A model generated the notes under the pieces. The model was not told the origin of the DNA, did not search any database, and saw only the letters and a list, made by a program, of their open reading frames with translations. Shown one piece after another: positions 12,803-25,039 of a stretch of DNA of 64,000 bases. The stretch is from Dipylidium caninum (taxonomy: Eukaryota > Platyhelminthes > Cestoda > Cyclophyllidea > Dipylidiidae). Where the stretch lies: NCBI GenBank assembly GCA_017562135.1, contig QEYB01000891.1, forward strand, positions 1-64,000, written 5' to 3'. Made by a program: the position numbers and the translations under genes. Positions within the stretch are counted from its first letter, which is position 1. The number at the start of each line of letters is the position of its first letter.

Positions 12803-15800
12803 ATGGTGGGAAAAGCAGCCTTCCTCTTCTTCGCATACATCTGCGTACACATAAGTAAGTGTTGCCTTCGTCCTTTATACAACACTCGACGCATTCACTT
12901 AACACCTCTCTAAGAACCATAAATCCCATTGTCACACCTCTAAGTCACTTGATTTTGCATTGCATTGATGGCATTCGATGGCAGTGTGGGTAAACTAAGC
13001 AGACTTACCTTCATCGCGCGCTTGAGGGGAACAACGTCAGGCCAGACTGAAACCAACTTACACGGGAGGAATTTTCACTTGGGTAGTGGGCGAGACAACT
13101 GGCATTTAAAAGGTTCGAGCAGAAGTAGGAGGCGGCGGGGGAGGGGAGCGGCGAAATCAGTTGTCGAACACCGCGTGATTGCGAGCAATGTCGGTGACGT
13201 GTTTTGCTACGCTCTCTATGCAGACACACAGTTTGCAGTGCTTGCAAATAAAAAGCAGAATCGTGAGTGGCCCAATCAACAGTACGTTCTCGATCAATTG
13301 CTCACTGCCCGGCGAATACGACGTAAGTTGACTTCTCCCCATCACGGTATCCTTGGCTTTCATCAGTGTCATGCCCTTTTCGCTTCCTCAACTAGGAAGT
13401 TTGCGTAAACATCGTGCCCGAGTTACCTGACTGCTTTATAATAGCAAACGACCAATGTTCCAACGAATATTTCCAATGTTCCTACACTCAGAGTGAGTTC
13501 TAGTGCATTCATCTCTTACACGAACACTCACCACCGACGCCACCAACACCAAATCGCGCCTCTCTACTCTTCCACATACTTAAAAATTTCTTCTTGCTCC
13601 CTTAGTCTCAAGTTCTCACGCAGAAGTGCAGATGACCGGCGTTATTTCGTCAAAATATGACCTGGATAGTCTTCTATCCAAAGCGATCATCTAAAATTCA
13701 CATGTCCATTGCTGTATTTCCTGATGGGGTGTGGAGCCCCTCGGTTACTGGTGAGTCGTTATGCGTGCAACTTCACCAATCCACATGTTTGACATGTCTC
13801 AGGCAATTAAGAGTCTTTCTCACTTGCCTTTCAAGGCCTCGTTATGAATCCGCATCAGTCCCTCTTCATTGACGCGAAGGATAAGGACATGGTGACAGTC
13901 GTGTGTGACTACCACAAAGCGACTAAGTGGGTGAGTCCATCTCATAGTCTGCCTCATCTATCTGGATGGGTCTGGACAGACTTGCGACTTAAACCCTGCT
14001 CCGCACATCTCTTGCCCCCACAACTTAAAATGTAATAAATGCTTTCGTATATACCTAGATAGGCATGGTGGTGGGCACCGATTCATCGGACGTTTACACG
14101 GTTGGAGGTGGTATCGTTGAAAACAATGTCGCCAAATATCCGCAAATAGTCAGCGTCAGTAAGAATAAATAAAATGAATCGTCGATATTTGATGTTAGTG
14201 CAATGCTATTTGAATGACTACTCAAATTCGTATTGGCCTTTCTTTTTGGAGGAAATAGTACAGACGAGAACTTTGTGAATTTCACAATAAAGTTGAGGAG
14301 GACAAGCCCTGTCGACTACCTCGGATGCCTGTATGAAGACTTCGACGTGGAAAGGAGCGGTATTCAAGATAGATTGGGACAGATCAGACTGGACTACGGG
14401 AACGGGGAATCATTCGTTCTCAGTGGAACCACACGGCCACTCTTTCTCTACCATATCAGCTGACGATTGTGAGTGGTTGAAATGCAAAGTGCTTGCATCA
14501 CACCTCTCCTCCCAACATGTTCAAATCTGATTTTATTTTCTTACCTAGCTCAAGCGACTCATACTACCGCGGTGTCTGAGGCAGGAAATCTGCAGTTTTT
14601 AGGTGGATGTGGTGATGGCGAGTTTGGTTGTACTCTAACACAGCCACCGTTGCAAATTGGGACCATTATGGACGCTAATCGCACAGCTGCAAGTGAAAGA
14701 AGTGAAGCCAGAATCGTTAGTGGCCCAATAAATAGCACCTTCTCTATCACCTTCACCCTACCAGGCGAATATGTGGTAGGGTGACACTTCACACAGGTTT
14801 CCGTGGATTTTCACGGTTGACATTTATTTTTGTTTTCACATATAGAGAGTATGTGTGGACATCTTGTCCGGCGAATCTCAATGCAACGAAATAAGTGACG
14901 ACAATTGTTCCACCGAATATTTCGACTGCTCCTACACTCAGTGTGCGTTTTATTTCACTTCCAACCTACATGCCATACGCACGCTCCACTGACTTGCTAA
15001 ACACTTTTTACCTCCTGCTGCTTCCTCAGTCTCTGTTCGCCACGCAGAGGTACAGATGACCGGCTTTATTCGTCCAAATATATCGTGGATTGTCTTCTAC
15101 TCCAACAGCTATTTCCGAATTCCCATTCCCATTTGCTGTATTTCCTAATGGAGTGTGGCGATCCTCGGGCTTTGGTGAGTATTCATGGGTGTAACCTCAT
15201 TACTTCAGCTATTTATTTTGTCACAAACAACTAACCGCCTTCCGCATTTGCCTTCTAAGGCCTCGTTATGCATCCGAATGAGACTCTCTTCATTGCCGCT
15301 ATGAATAAGGAAACGGTGACAGTCACATGCAGATACCATATTAAGACTGAGTGGGTGAGTGTACCATGCTTGTCTGCCTCGCCTATAACGGCCTCCAGAT
15401 ACCTCCAAATTCACCTGTAATTCCCTAATTTTTGCCTCCACACCTTAAGTATAATAATTTTCTTTGCGTCTGCTTAGATGGTGATGGTGATAGGCACCAA
15501 TTCATCCAGGTTTTACAGTTTTGGGATGGTACTATTTTCAACGATACGTATATCTATCCCGAACTAGTCGGAATCAGTAAGCTAAACCGGGGTCATCGTT
15601 GGCCCCGATGATTAGGCATGTCTACTCTAACAGCGGCCTTTCTATTCGCAATGCAGGGAACAGTACGGACGAAAATTTTGTGAATTACACGATAGAAGTG
15701 AAGAGGAGAGAAGCTGTTGATTACCTTGGATGCTTGCATGGTTTATATGAAAGAACTGGTGCCGTCTTCAAATAGATTGGGGTAAGTCAAGCCACCGGTG

Positions 15801-17366
15801 ATTTTGGTCGCATAGATTACACAGCTCCACTTCCAACATTCCTAACGTCTTAGTAACTTGACGACTTAAATGCTGCTCACCGCTTTTCGTCAATGGAAAC
15901 CTGGTCTCGCAGGGTTCCCCCCGACCTCAGTTTTTGCCACTCACCCCCTTCCCACCACTTACTGCACCCAAATGCCAATGGTCTCAGCCATCACCAATAG
16001 TGATGAAATGATGGAAATCAACTGCAACTGAATCCGCATTTAAGCCACCCATTCCAAGTGCGTAATTCCTCTTCTTGCTGTTCTTAGGCGAAAATGTCCC
16101 TCAATTCTCTTACTCCTCCTCCTCTTCCCCCCTGCCTCTGTCTTCGCTAGTGCACTTCCTGACAATCGTGAGTTGTTGAAACTCCTACGTTCATGAATCG
16201 TACCTCCTCAACTTCTCTTTCTATCATCCTACCTAGCTCAAACGACTTCGACTGGGCCGAGTGTGACAACAGGTAAATGGGAATTTAATTCATTGATGGT
16301 AATGATGACGACCATTTTCATCATAAAGCTTCGCTACCGAATTGTCTGCTTCCCTACCCGAATAACGTTTTAACTGCCGCTTAGTGTAGTCATCACATCG
16401 TCAGGTCAGATATACCCCCCTCAACATTTTGCCAATTATGTCTTCACATCACCTACAACCCCTCAATCGTAACTCTCCCCAATTCTTGACAACAGTGGTG
16501 AAACAATGAAAAGCAGCTCAACGGCATCTCCATTGTACCTAGCCCCTCCAACTGCGTAATATCTCTTCTCGCTGTCTTAGATGACGCGACCTCTCTATTG
16601 AAACAGTCACTTAGGATTTTTGAGTCCATGGAATTTAGGGTGAATTAAATAGCGTAAGTGTTTGTAAGACCTCAATAAGCAAACATGTGAAGCTTCGTAG
16701 ATGTATACTCCTCAGAGTGAATGCTATGCGAGGATCAAGTTGGGTAGTGGGCTTGTGCACAGGTAATACGTCTCCGCTGCAACGTGACGTTGACAAACGT
16801 GTTCGTAATGTCGTCAGAACAATGCGTTTCTAGGCGGACAACTTCGCATTTCCACTGCGAGAGTCTCATTATACTGGGTGCCGTCAGTTAACAGGCCTTG
16901 CCGATGTTAGAGCCGAAAGAGCTGGGCCACTAAATCATCCATCTCAAATTCGTTCACACACAATTAACAATACGGTCTTGGACGATTTTAGACGACAACA
17001 GGCACAACTTATTTGTGCAACCATCTCTCTAACTGTGTTTCATCAGATCCACTCTCCTCTGAACTCCTTCCGCCTTCCATAAACCAGACGACTTCCGGTT
17101 GTGCAATCAGTAAAACCGGTGAGTACGTGTCTATTTCCTCTGTATTAATTCAATACCTCACGTGTCTATCACTCTGACTGACCTTAATGTCTATTGGTCA
17201 TTCCTTTGTGCTGCCAATCAGTTTACCCGATTGTTTCCTTTCAGCCTCTTTTCTCCTCATTCTGGCATGCCTGTTGATGTGTAAGTGGTTCTTCCTATTT
17301 TCCCCTCCGAGGTAGTTCGTAATGCTAACACTTCCTGCCCCTTAACTTCAAACAGTCTTCATCTAA
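12803..17366 (+). CDS. Surface protein: signal peptide, two tandem extracellular units, stalk, C-terminal anchor
   Basis: Exons by splice signals: 12,803-12,854; 13,161-13,322; 13,396-13,492; 13,606-13,750; 13,836-13,930; 14,059-14,158; 14,252-14,468; 14,549-14,775; 14,846-14,942; 15,030-15,174; 15,260-15,354; 15,478-15,576; 15,657-15,781; 16,237-16,272; 17,047-17,118; 17,245-17,280; 17,356-17,366. Phases agree throughout. Exon 1 is a signal peptide (MVGKAAFLFFAYICV). Two six-exon units follow, then a Thr/Ser/Pro stalk with an NQT sequon and a hydrophobic end (FLLILACLLMFFI) directly before the stop, as in GPI-anchored or very short-tailed membrane proteins. Total is about 600 residues. Six exons carry a one-base length error, several in A or T runs, so the literal frame is broken although every splice site survives. 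The exon 2 acceptor (13,160) lacks a pyrimidine tract and is the weakest call. Known taeniid anchored antigens such as the gp50 family are a possible relation that I could not verify. Confidence 0.72.
13161..14468 (+). repeat. Extracellular unit 1 (six exons)
   Basis: Landmarks in order: RIVSGPINSTFSI, LPGEYD, a Cys segment ending CSNEYFQCSYTQ, HAEVQMTGV, WIVFYP, AVFPDGVWSP, LVMNPHQSLFI, VTVVCDYH, then STDENFVNFTIK and DYLGCLYE. It matches unit 2 exon for exon with the same phases. Length checks show +1 in exon 13,161-13,322 (A run), +1 in 13,606-13,750 (T run) and +1 in 14,252-14,468. Confidence 0.7.
14549..15781 (+). repeat. Extracellular unit 2 (six exons)
   Basis: The same landmarks recur: RIVSGPINSTFSI, LPGEY, VCVDILSG, DNCSTEYFDCSYTQ, HAEVQMTGF, ISWIVFY, AVFPNGVW, LVMHPNETLFI, VTVTCRYH, NSTDENFVNYTIE and DYLGCL. 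Its first exon is intact at 227 nt and adds a Gly/Cys-rich lead (GGCGDGEFGC). Length checks show +1 in 15,030-15,174, -1 in 15,478-15,576 and -1 in 15,657-15,781. Introns between matching exons also keep their positions, so whole genomic blocks were duplicated. Confidence 0.7.
16237..17366 (+). other. Stalk and C-terminal anchor exons
   Basis: Four small exons: a Thr-rich 36-nt exon (QTTSTGPSVTT), a 72-nt exon (LLPPSINQTTSGCAISKT), a 36-nt hydrophobic exon (SFLLILACLLM), and a terminal fragment adding FFI and a stop. Joins are all phase 1. The first stalk exon is homologous to the start of unit 2's first exon (CTAG|CTCAA), so it marks where a third unit would begin. Confidence 0.65.
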
Positions 17367-17879
17367 TCTTGACACATCGTCTGGTCTAGGGGTTGTGTCA
17401 ATGGAGACTACGTTCGTTAGAAGTTCGTTGTTGTTAACATCGTCAACTATCGCCCTCTTCTTTTTCACAAACTCTCACGCTCTTTTGTGAGGTGTTCTGT
17501 TGTGTGATGTCAAATGGAGTAGTTAGAGGATAAGGCCATGGCCTTTCAACTAATTACATGGGCCCCTTATTCAAACCAAGTGAAGATTGATTATTACTTT
17601 GTTTGCCCAGTAACAGGGGTAGTAGCCTCTCCTGTAGAACTCCAGATCTGTGGAGGTGTTTGCATTCGAGACTAACTACTTAGAACTGGAGGAGAGGAGG
17701 TTACTATTCCGATGTCCTCGCAACTTTAATTAGTTTCATAACAGATGTTATTCAGTGATGGCAAACCTCTTCGTTAAACCTACGCAATTCTGCTGTTGTT
17801 GCTATTTGAGAGAAGTAAGGGGACGATTCGGTGTTGGAGTTGTCGATGATGAAAGGTACGACCTTTAACCGAGGAATGT

Positions 17880-18128
17880 AGAGCAATAATTGAAATTGAA
17901 ATATTGAAATATTCGGTGGAACATTCGACCTCTCTTATTAACCTGCAGTGAGGCTTTTCAGACGATATGTTTTACACAAAGTCGTTAGTGAAAGCAACGA
18001 AAACTCGCTGACGCCACTCTCCAACATACGTCGTATTTGCCCGGAAGTGAAAAATTGATTAAGGATATGTTGTTGATCTTGGCCGCCTGCGACACTGCTA
18101 TCATTTGTATTAACTGTCAATTGAACAC
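17880..18128 (-). pseudogene. Broken inverted relative of the 13-16 kb unit
   Basis: On the minus strand a 99-nt segment (18,128 to 18,030) lies between TTTCAG and GTATGT and ends LINFSLPGKYD, matching FSINCSLPGEYD of unit 1. Further on (17,940 to 17,885) ECSTEYFN matches CSTEYFDC. The first segment has an in-frame stop and the rest of the unit was not found. It is a diverged remnant pointing toward the intact gene. Confidence 0.5.
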
Positions 18129-18199
18129 CTGAAATGCAGTGGTTTTGGCAATCGTCTTCTTCCCCATTTTCCATTTTTACCAGAAATTCCCACATCGTC

Positions 18200-20584
18200 C
18201 GGTCTACCTTCTTCTTCGTCTACCTCCCTCCGTTTCCTCTACATGCTCCCCCTCACGTTTCTGGCATACAGGATGGCGATTGCCTGTGGATATTATCCCG
18301 GCAACACCAAACACCGCCGCCAGCTGTTGATTTCGCAAAACTAACCTCGAACAGCGCCTTTTTTGGTGTCTTACCTAAGCCATTATTTCTACTCAACGGA
18401 GACAATTTTCATGAAGACTTTCAATAGGCATCTGAGATGCCTCGTCGAGACATAGGAGGATAAATGGCTTGTGATCGAGACGATGGACCAATGCCCGAGA
18501 ATAATTGCCTTTGGTTATTCACCTCCCTCAATTCAGTGGGTAGAAGTTGCACCTTGCCCAGTAAGATGCGCGTGATAGTTGTAGCGAGGATAGTGAATCA
18601 GTGAGTCTGTACATGTACCTGTGAGTTTTGCAAACTACAGTCAATGATGCTTGAATAAACCAGGGGTGAGAGACTGTGAACAAAATATTACGTGGGCAGT
18701 TGACTGGCTTGACCTACCCCAATCTATCTTTTAGACCGCGCTTTGACTTTCATAAGAGCCATATAAGCAACCGAGGTAATCAACAGGTGCTTTTCTCCTC
18801 ACTTCTATTGTGAAATTCATAAATTTTGCATCCGCACTTTTTCTTTCAAATAGAGCATCCAAAATGAGTTAGTGCAGTTATTCATATGGAAGGGTCCAAG
18901 AATCATGTGTCAGCAATACCTTCGATTTGGCTTACTGATGGCAACTATTTCCAGATAGAGCATGTAGAGTCGGCAGATGAATGATTCCAAAAGCGATAAA
19001 CTTTGTGCACGAGTGTCCAACACTACCTCAATCTGGCAAAATTCAAAAATTTTTATTGCATATTTCAGACATAGAGACAAAAGATGTAGCAATTACTGTG
19101 AAGTTGCAGGGCTGGCGAGATTTAGCTAGATAAATACGCCACACTACCTCGTACACTCACCCTCTCAGTCGTAAGGTGGCATCTGCACGTGACTGTCACC
19201 GTTCCTTTATTTTAAGGGTCGATGAAGAGAGAGTAGTTTGGATCCCTAACGAGGCGGCATGACAAATAAATGGAGTGATGAGTTTGTACCTGAGCTCGTG
19301 GCTGACTTTGTTCTAAGACATGTAACCCCGGGGACGTGTCTGTACATTTCTCAATTCCGTAATAATGCCGAAAATGCCATTCGACGCCGTGATCAACGAC
19401 CACGTTAGGTAGATGGCTGGAGGATGTTCACGTTGAGCATTCCGCTATTGGAGTCGAACATGAAACGCATTACCCGAAAATATCCTTTTACACTCATGCG
19501 AAGATTTCAGTTTATCCCAAAATATGACAGGCAACAAAACGTCCACAATTTATCTCTCCGTAGCAGATGAAGTGGAGGTGAAGGAAGGCAGGCGTGTGCC
19601 AGATGCGAATGCTGGATAATGGATGATTTATGAAAATGTTTAGAGAACCGTGTTAAAGTTTTGGGTTGGGCATACAAAAATACGTCGTCGGAGATGGTGC
19701 TCGTCTTGTCTATTGCCTTCTGACTGGAGGTCCGTCACAAATGCCTGACATGTTGACCTCTATACCTAATTTCCCATTTTCGTAAAGGGCGTTGTTAATG
19801 GAGGGGCAGGTGACCCAAAACAACCGGAAATATAGAACTGAGAGCGGATTATTGGGAATTTCACGAAAAGGACGGCAGGAGGTACTGAGATTTATGCTGC
19901 GGAGAAAAGAGAGGTCGATTTACGAGTGGGTAATCTCCAACTCATAACTCGTACCATGAAGGTGTCAAATTTCATAAAGCTGACGACTCTACTCTCGGCG
20001 CCTGCGTGGGAGTTGGCGTGAAAGGCGGGCGAGGAAGTGGCTGTGCCGTGTCCCGGACCCATCCGCCAACAAGAAAAAGTACTCTGATTAACTTTCGTCG
20101 GTTGTATGCTCACTCATGTAACTCTCAAGGCAGGATCGCTTATCACCTATGCAATCTCGAGGACCTTTTTTGCCCAGGTGGAGGATGTGGCAGTGGACAC
20201 AGTGGAACGCGAAATATGTAATGCGCATTCTGCCAAGAATGTGATCGCCTCACGTGCGTAATGGCGGAGTGGAGCAGGCGGAAGACACAATTTGGAGATG
20301 TTCCTCGTGTCTGAAGGAAGGGTGAGCAAACGTCTCCTGTCACTCAGATAATTAAGCTATGAAAAAGAATCCTACTGAATGCATAACGACCTCAAACCAC
20401 ACATTATACAGAGGTAACAGGGTGATCTTGCGATGAGTAAATCTCCCACCTGCTTCGAACTCGTCGAAGAGGGACGCCGCACCAAAATTTCGCCACGTGG
20501 CTCGCCTTCAATGCTCTACTTTATCTAAGGGATCGCATGTTTTCACATCACCCAGTGCGTGTTAAAGTATTGGCCTGACCATGC
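18200..20584. other. Intergenic, nothing recognised
   Basis: Short frames only. I saw no splice-consistent exon chain, repeat copy or RNA gene. Confidence 0.35.
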
Positions 20585-21072
20585 AATGCTCTCTATCGCT
20601 GTTTTGATTTAATGTATTGTCGTTGTCGACAATTATAGGTGAGTAAACTCACCTCTTAGACAGTGGTGAAGGAACGGTTGATTGCATGTTTCAATCAGGG
20701 TGCGTGAAAGGCAAATGGAGGCGGGAGTTTGGCGAGAACACAAAGAGAATTTTGCATATCATTTCTCTGTGGGCCTGATAACGAAAATAAAAGCCAGTCC
20801 ACAATGATTTAGGAGGAAGTTCTAGGTGAACATATCGGCGTATCATGATTTGCATCGTCAAAGAAGAGAAGTAATTCTGCTCTGCTCTAGACTACAATTC
20901 GGTAAAAATGGCGGCTGTAGAAGAAGATGTTGAGTATAGAAAGCAGTTGTGAGACAAGTATGGAGGACTGCACAGTTGTGCAAAGCTGAAATCAAAGTTT
21001 CATAGAGAAGAAGGAGTTACCAGTGCTAGGGGCGTGGAGGGTTCGAGACCAATCCTGAATAGGACGAGATGA
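20585..21072 (+). repeat. Repeat C, copy 1
   Basis: It aligns directly with 40,301-40,870 from the CTCT.TCGCTGTTTTGATTT block to the GGTTCGAGACCAATC block. It lacks about 70 bp present in the other copy, just before AGTAAACTCACC. The GGTTCGAGACC near the 3' end resembles a pol III B box, but no properly spaced A box was found. Confidence 0.65.
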
Positions 21073-21179
21073 ATTCATACAAACCAACATCTTAAGGAAC
21101 ATTTCAGAAACGGAGATTGAATTCAACCTATGTGAAGAGGTCGCCACTTGGCAAGCTCAGTAGTCTGACCAGCTATTTG

Positions 21180-22315
21180 AACTGCCGACTCGTTCAGTGA
21201 AACGCCTCCACCTTCACTTCATCTCCACCTTGCCTTCCGCTTTCGCTATCGCCTTCTGCCTCTGCGGTCAACCCACGGTTCTGCTTCTGCATCTGCATCT
21301 GCCAATATCTTCGCGCAGTCTAATCCAAACTTTGTCTACCAATTTGGTTGCCCTCAGTCTCGTCACACATTTAGCTACCACTGTCATGTATCCACAAATC
21401 AACTAAGCCCAATTCACTTCTCTCTCCCACTCACCATTAGTCCATTCTCTCTCCTCAAATACCTTTTGCAAAGGGCACATGTCTGCTGCTTCAGAGGTCG
21501 CCTGCCCACATCATTAATCGCCCTCGACATCAAATCAGGTGAAGAGTGAATAGATGGTTTCCTTCCCCTCTAGTCGCCTTCATTCCTTCATTCTTCCCTT
21601 CCCTCCCCTTTGTCTCTTCTAGTTGGCCCGCAAATCCCCCTCGTCCGCATTGTTAGAGTCCTCCTTCGCTCCTCCTCCTTCTTCTTCTTCTATCAATGCT
21701 TCTGGTTATCCTCAAACTCCTACTTTGAGCTATTGTCTTGTATCAAGTCAACTATGGCGTTACCGCTCCACATCGCGAGCACTTTCCTCACACATGAGAC
21801 TAAGGCGAGGCCGCGTTTGCCCTAACACTGATTTTTGCGCTTCTCCTCACTCTTCTTCTCATCTGTGTGCGGATAAGTGCAGTCTGTCCTCGTGTCCACA
21901 ATACTATGGTCAAGTGGAGAAGACATACAACGCAGAGCACTTCTCCTTCTCTCCAATAAGCCTCACAGACACGCCACTCGCCGTGTGTGCATCTCGTCAC
22001 CTCGCCTCGCATTCGCTGTCATATGGGCAGACAAAGGTCAAAAATCACCTCCACGTCAGTTCAAGGCTCTTCCCATCGGTCTGCCTGCATCTCTGTCAAA
22101 ATGGAGGGGCAAAGGTGAGAGTCAGCACCATTTCACCGTAAGCCTGCAGGCAAGCATTAGAGCATACGCCGACCATGGGCAAGTGACTCCCTCGTCTTCT
22201 CTACCTTCTGACTGCATCTCGCCCCCACTCTCATGGAAATGTCGATGGACTGCGACCATCTGCTACTGCGTCCACCCCAGCAATCACTTATCACCAGGCT
22301 GATGGAGGAGTCTTG
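21180..22315 (+). repeat. Repeat D, copy 1
   Basis: It is the near-identical reverse complement of 32,690-33,790. Overlapping frames up to 172 codons exist in several registers. The matching frames in the other copy are interrupted or expanded by simple repeats, so coding is doubtful. Repeat N follows immediately. Confidence 0.7.
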
Positions 22316-22319
22316 GTGA

Positions 22320-24420
22320 GTTAGTTGCGCAACTTACTCCACACTACTTACTCCACCTTCTCATCAAGTAGCGCTCAGGTGTCACTCGCGTCGCCTCTAA
22401 CATAGGCCGCGACTGCTGCTATTGACGCTGCTGCTGCTACTAAATGCCCGCTATAATACATCTTCACACAAAGTGCCCCAACTCACCAATGTGAGGATCG
22501 ACGAACGCAATTCAGTTTCGATTACTGTTTCAAGTCTTCAAAATTTTCATGTAGAGTTAAGTACCCTCATTACAGTCGCCAACCCAACCTCCAACATAAC
22601 TCATTAACATTCGACGTGTCTATTGGGCATTCCATTTGCTCTCATATATGAATGCAATAACAAGGAGGAGCAGTGAGAACAGTAAATGAATTCACTCGAG
22701 TAGTCCAAACAGAGCAGAGCAAAGCATACCAGGCGGGACGAGACGAGGCGAGTCCAGATAGGTCGGAGAGCAAACAGTTGGTCCAGTTTGTCTTCTTACA
22801 CCAAAATCAAACCGTCGTCAATCTTGGGCGCTGCAAGCCACCAATGTGAGACCTCACTGATTATGTGTCATCACAAGGAAATAAATGCTCCACAAGGCGT
22901 TCCATGTGAAGACAGACACGCAGACCGAGACGGAGACGCAGGTATATTAATACGCCTATAAAGGGCATATTTCGTTAACGCTTGCAAACAACTAAAGCCT
23001 TCAAATCAACCTACAAGTCGCTCACTCACTCACTCACTCACTCACTCAATCAGGCAGCATACACCACTGCCAAGCAAATCCACCACCCACCCACACTCCC
23101 ACTGCACATTAACTCCCTCCACTAACTGGGCACGTCGGCTTCCCTCACTCCCAGTAAACCACATAGTGACCAGAAAACTGCTGACAACAAAACACTCACA
23201 TTTATGAGTCTCCACAGTCAAATAGCACTGCCGAAAAGTCAGGATAACCGCCCCACAGGTCAGTGGCCTCGCTGACCTCTTCGCACAAGCCCCAACCACT
23301 CGGGGAATACAGATGATAACACATGCACAAGCCCATACCTCAACAACAACTATCCACTCCTACGAAGATTGAAGCCTCTGAACTCTGCCACATCCCTACA
23401 TACGCCTAAGAAAGCGTAGTCAGCACAGCTAATATCCCCTTTTATGGAAATGCTTATCTACTCTCATAGACAAGGATGCCACATGCCTCTTATTTCACAG
23501 TCTGCCATTCATGGAATAATGATTTCAATAGCAAAATGTACCTTAGTGTGGATTAGATGAGATATCTCTTGCCAGTCATTACTACCAGCGGTCATAATAT
23601 ATATACAATTCCACTCAAGATATCACCTCTCTAACAGCCTCACCTTCATCATCAGCCATTCTTAAGGGTGGATACATCAAGAAAAGGGGAAGGATCTTCG
23701 ATGCCAGTACGTGCAAACGAGGGGTCCTTTGCATCACACTTAGTAAAGGCGCTCAATCCTACCTCCTCAAGGCATGGCGTTGTAAAAATACACCAGTTTT
23801 GAAAATAATTCAAAGTAATAAGGATGAATTTTATTCAAAACTATGCCCCAATATGGATAAATAACTTGATTCTTACATCGAGGGCAGCATTAACTATCGT
23901 CCTCGGCGGTTACGTCCTCGGGGATACACCGTAAACTCCCACTTACTTACCTACCTTATCTACATCTTGTTATAAATTTGTCTGTCCTCAGGGTAATTAT
24001 AGTCGACGGACACTCTTCGGCGCTCCGATACGACATAACGCAGCAGCACCCGTCGAGGCTGTGAAAGCCATCTTCCGAGCAAAAGACACTCCAAACTATA
24101 CCAAAGTCTTTTCTTACCAAAGGCAAACATTCGGGTTTCAAGTCCACGTATAAGCTGCTAGCAGCCATTTTGCAATTCCTCATACAAACCCTACTGCCCA
24201 ACCAAAATATATCTATATGAGACTGAACTAGTAAAGTGGCCTCCTTTTCCGCAACGCGCAAAAGTGCTTCCGCCAGAATTGCCAAATACGTTTCAGAGAA
24301 GTTCTTTGCCAACCCGCAAGTCCTAGGTGGTTCTCGGTTGCCAGAACCAATGAAAGTGACAAATGTCTGACTAATGAGCTCAGACGACAAGAGGTACGAG
24401 TTAAACTGACTCCCCACTCC
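22320..24420 (+). repeat. Repeat N, copy 1
   Basis: It aligns directly with 59,040-61,330 and inverted with 56,690-59,036, mostly by runs of identity broken by small indels. It contains an ACTC tetranucleotide run (23,019-23,050). It lacks about 340 bp present in the right-hand copies (60,560-60,920). A rearranged partial inverted copy lies at 31,430-32,365. Confidence 0.75.
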
Positions 24421-24507
24421 ATCCGTTCTGTTTTTGGCAAACATCGAGTGACACAACAACAGGTGAGAGTCATTTAACAACGTGGTTCTCCACTTACTCC
24501 GCGGCAT
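23956..24507 (-). CDS. Open frame inside repeat N, unrecognised family
   Basis: A 183-codon minus-strand frame includes YLLSSELISQTFVTFIG, NFSETYLAILAEALLR and CKMAASSLYVDLKPECLP. Homologous stretches occur at 56,690-57,080 (plus) and 61,330-60,920 (minus), both broken by small indels. A more diverged relative is at 27,875-28,078. Similarity at the protein level in that relative argues that it was once coding. I do not recognise the family; it has no visible RT, integrase or transposase motif. The true start and exon limits are unknown. Confidence 0.35.
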   Translation of the reverse strand: MPRSKWRTTLLNDSHLLLCHSMFAKNRTDGVGSQFNSYLLSSELISQTFVTFIGSGNREPPRTCGLAKNFSETYLAILAEALLRVAEKEATLLVQSHIDIFWLGSRVCMRNCKMAASSLYVDLKPECLPLVRKDFGIVWSVFCSEDGFHSLDGCCCVMSYRSAEECPSTIITLRTDKFITRCR

Positions 24508-24715
24508 CCGAACCTCGATGTCACCTCAGTACACCACATGTAGGTATGCGTGGCGGATGCTTGAAGGAGGCTATCCGTGGCTACGCATGGAAATTTGGGT
24601 GGCAAAAAGTGAACGATTGAAAGACGCATATGACGTGTGAGGTAGCACTGGGGAAATTGGAAAAATTTCCGATTACCTTGTAACATTGAGACTTCCGCAT
24701 TCGCCATCTCGGGCA

Positions 24716-24889
24716 ATTGGCATTTGCTCTACGTTCTCAATAAAACTGCTCTTCGGTTCATGCGTGGTCACGGATGTGCGCTACGATCTCCTCGGTTGCC
24801 CTGTGGCAGTGGGGGTTGTTCGCAGATGTCCACAAGATTCGACTGTCTCTGAAGTGACTTCAATTGGTTCCATGCCTACGTCCAAACAG
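24716..24889 (+). CDS. Candidate exon with paired cysteines, unrecognised
   Basis: The frame contains KLLFGSCVVTDVRYDLLG, CPVAVGVVRRCPQDS and VSEVTSIGSM, ending at a possible donor CAG|GTGCAC. A strong acceptor (CTATTTTTCTTTAG) follows at about 24,978. The composition resembles an extracellular domain. Upstream boundary and reading partners are unresolved. Confidence 0.22.
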
Positions 24890-25039
24890 GTGCACACACT
24901 TTCACGGTGGATTCTCACACAAACACACTCTCTTGTCTCACTCACCGCCTTACCCATCGCGGCACTATTTTTCTTTAGAATATTTATTGGCAAAAGTAGG
25001 AAGTGGGCAAAGGAGGCAACCACCATGTCATTCTGACTG

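Noticed and set aside
21038..21052. GGGTTCGAGACC as part of a tRNA gene
   Set aside because: There is no A box at the right spacing and no cloverleaf could be drawn. It is kept only as a B-box-like motif in repeat C.
21623..22302. Two overlapping open frames of 172 and 141 codons
   Set aside because: They overlap in different registers inside repeat D. The second copy breaks or expands them with microsatellite sequence. No exon boundaries were found.
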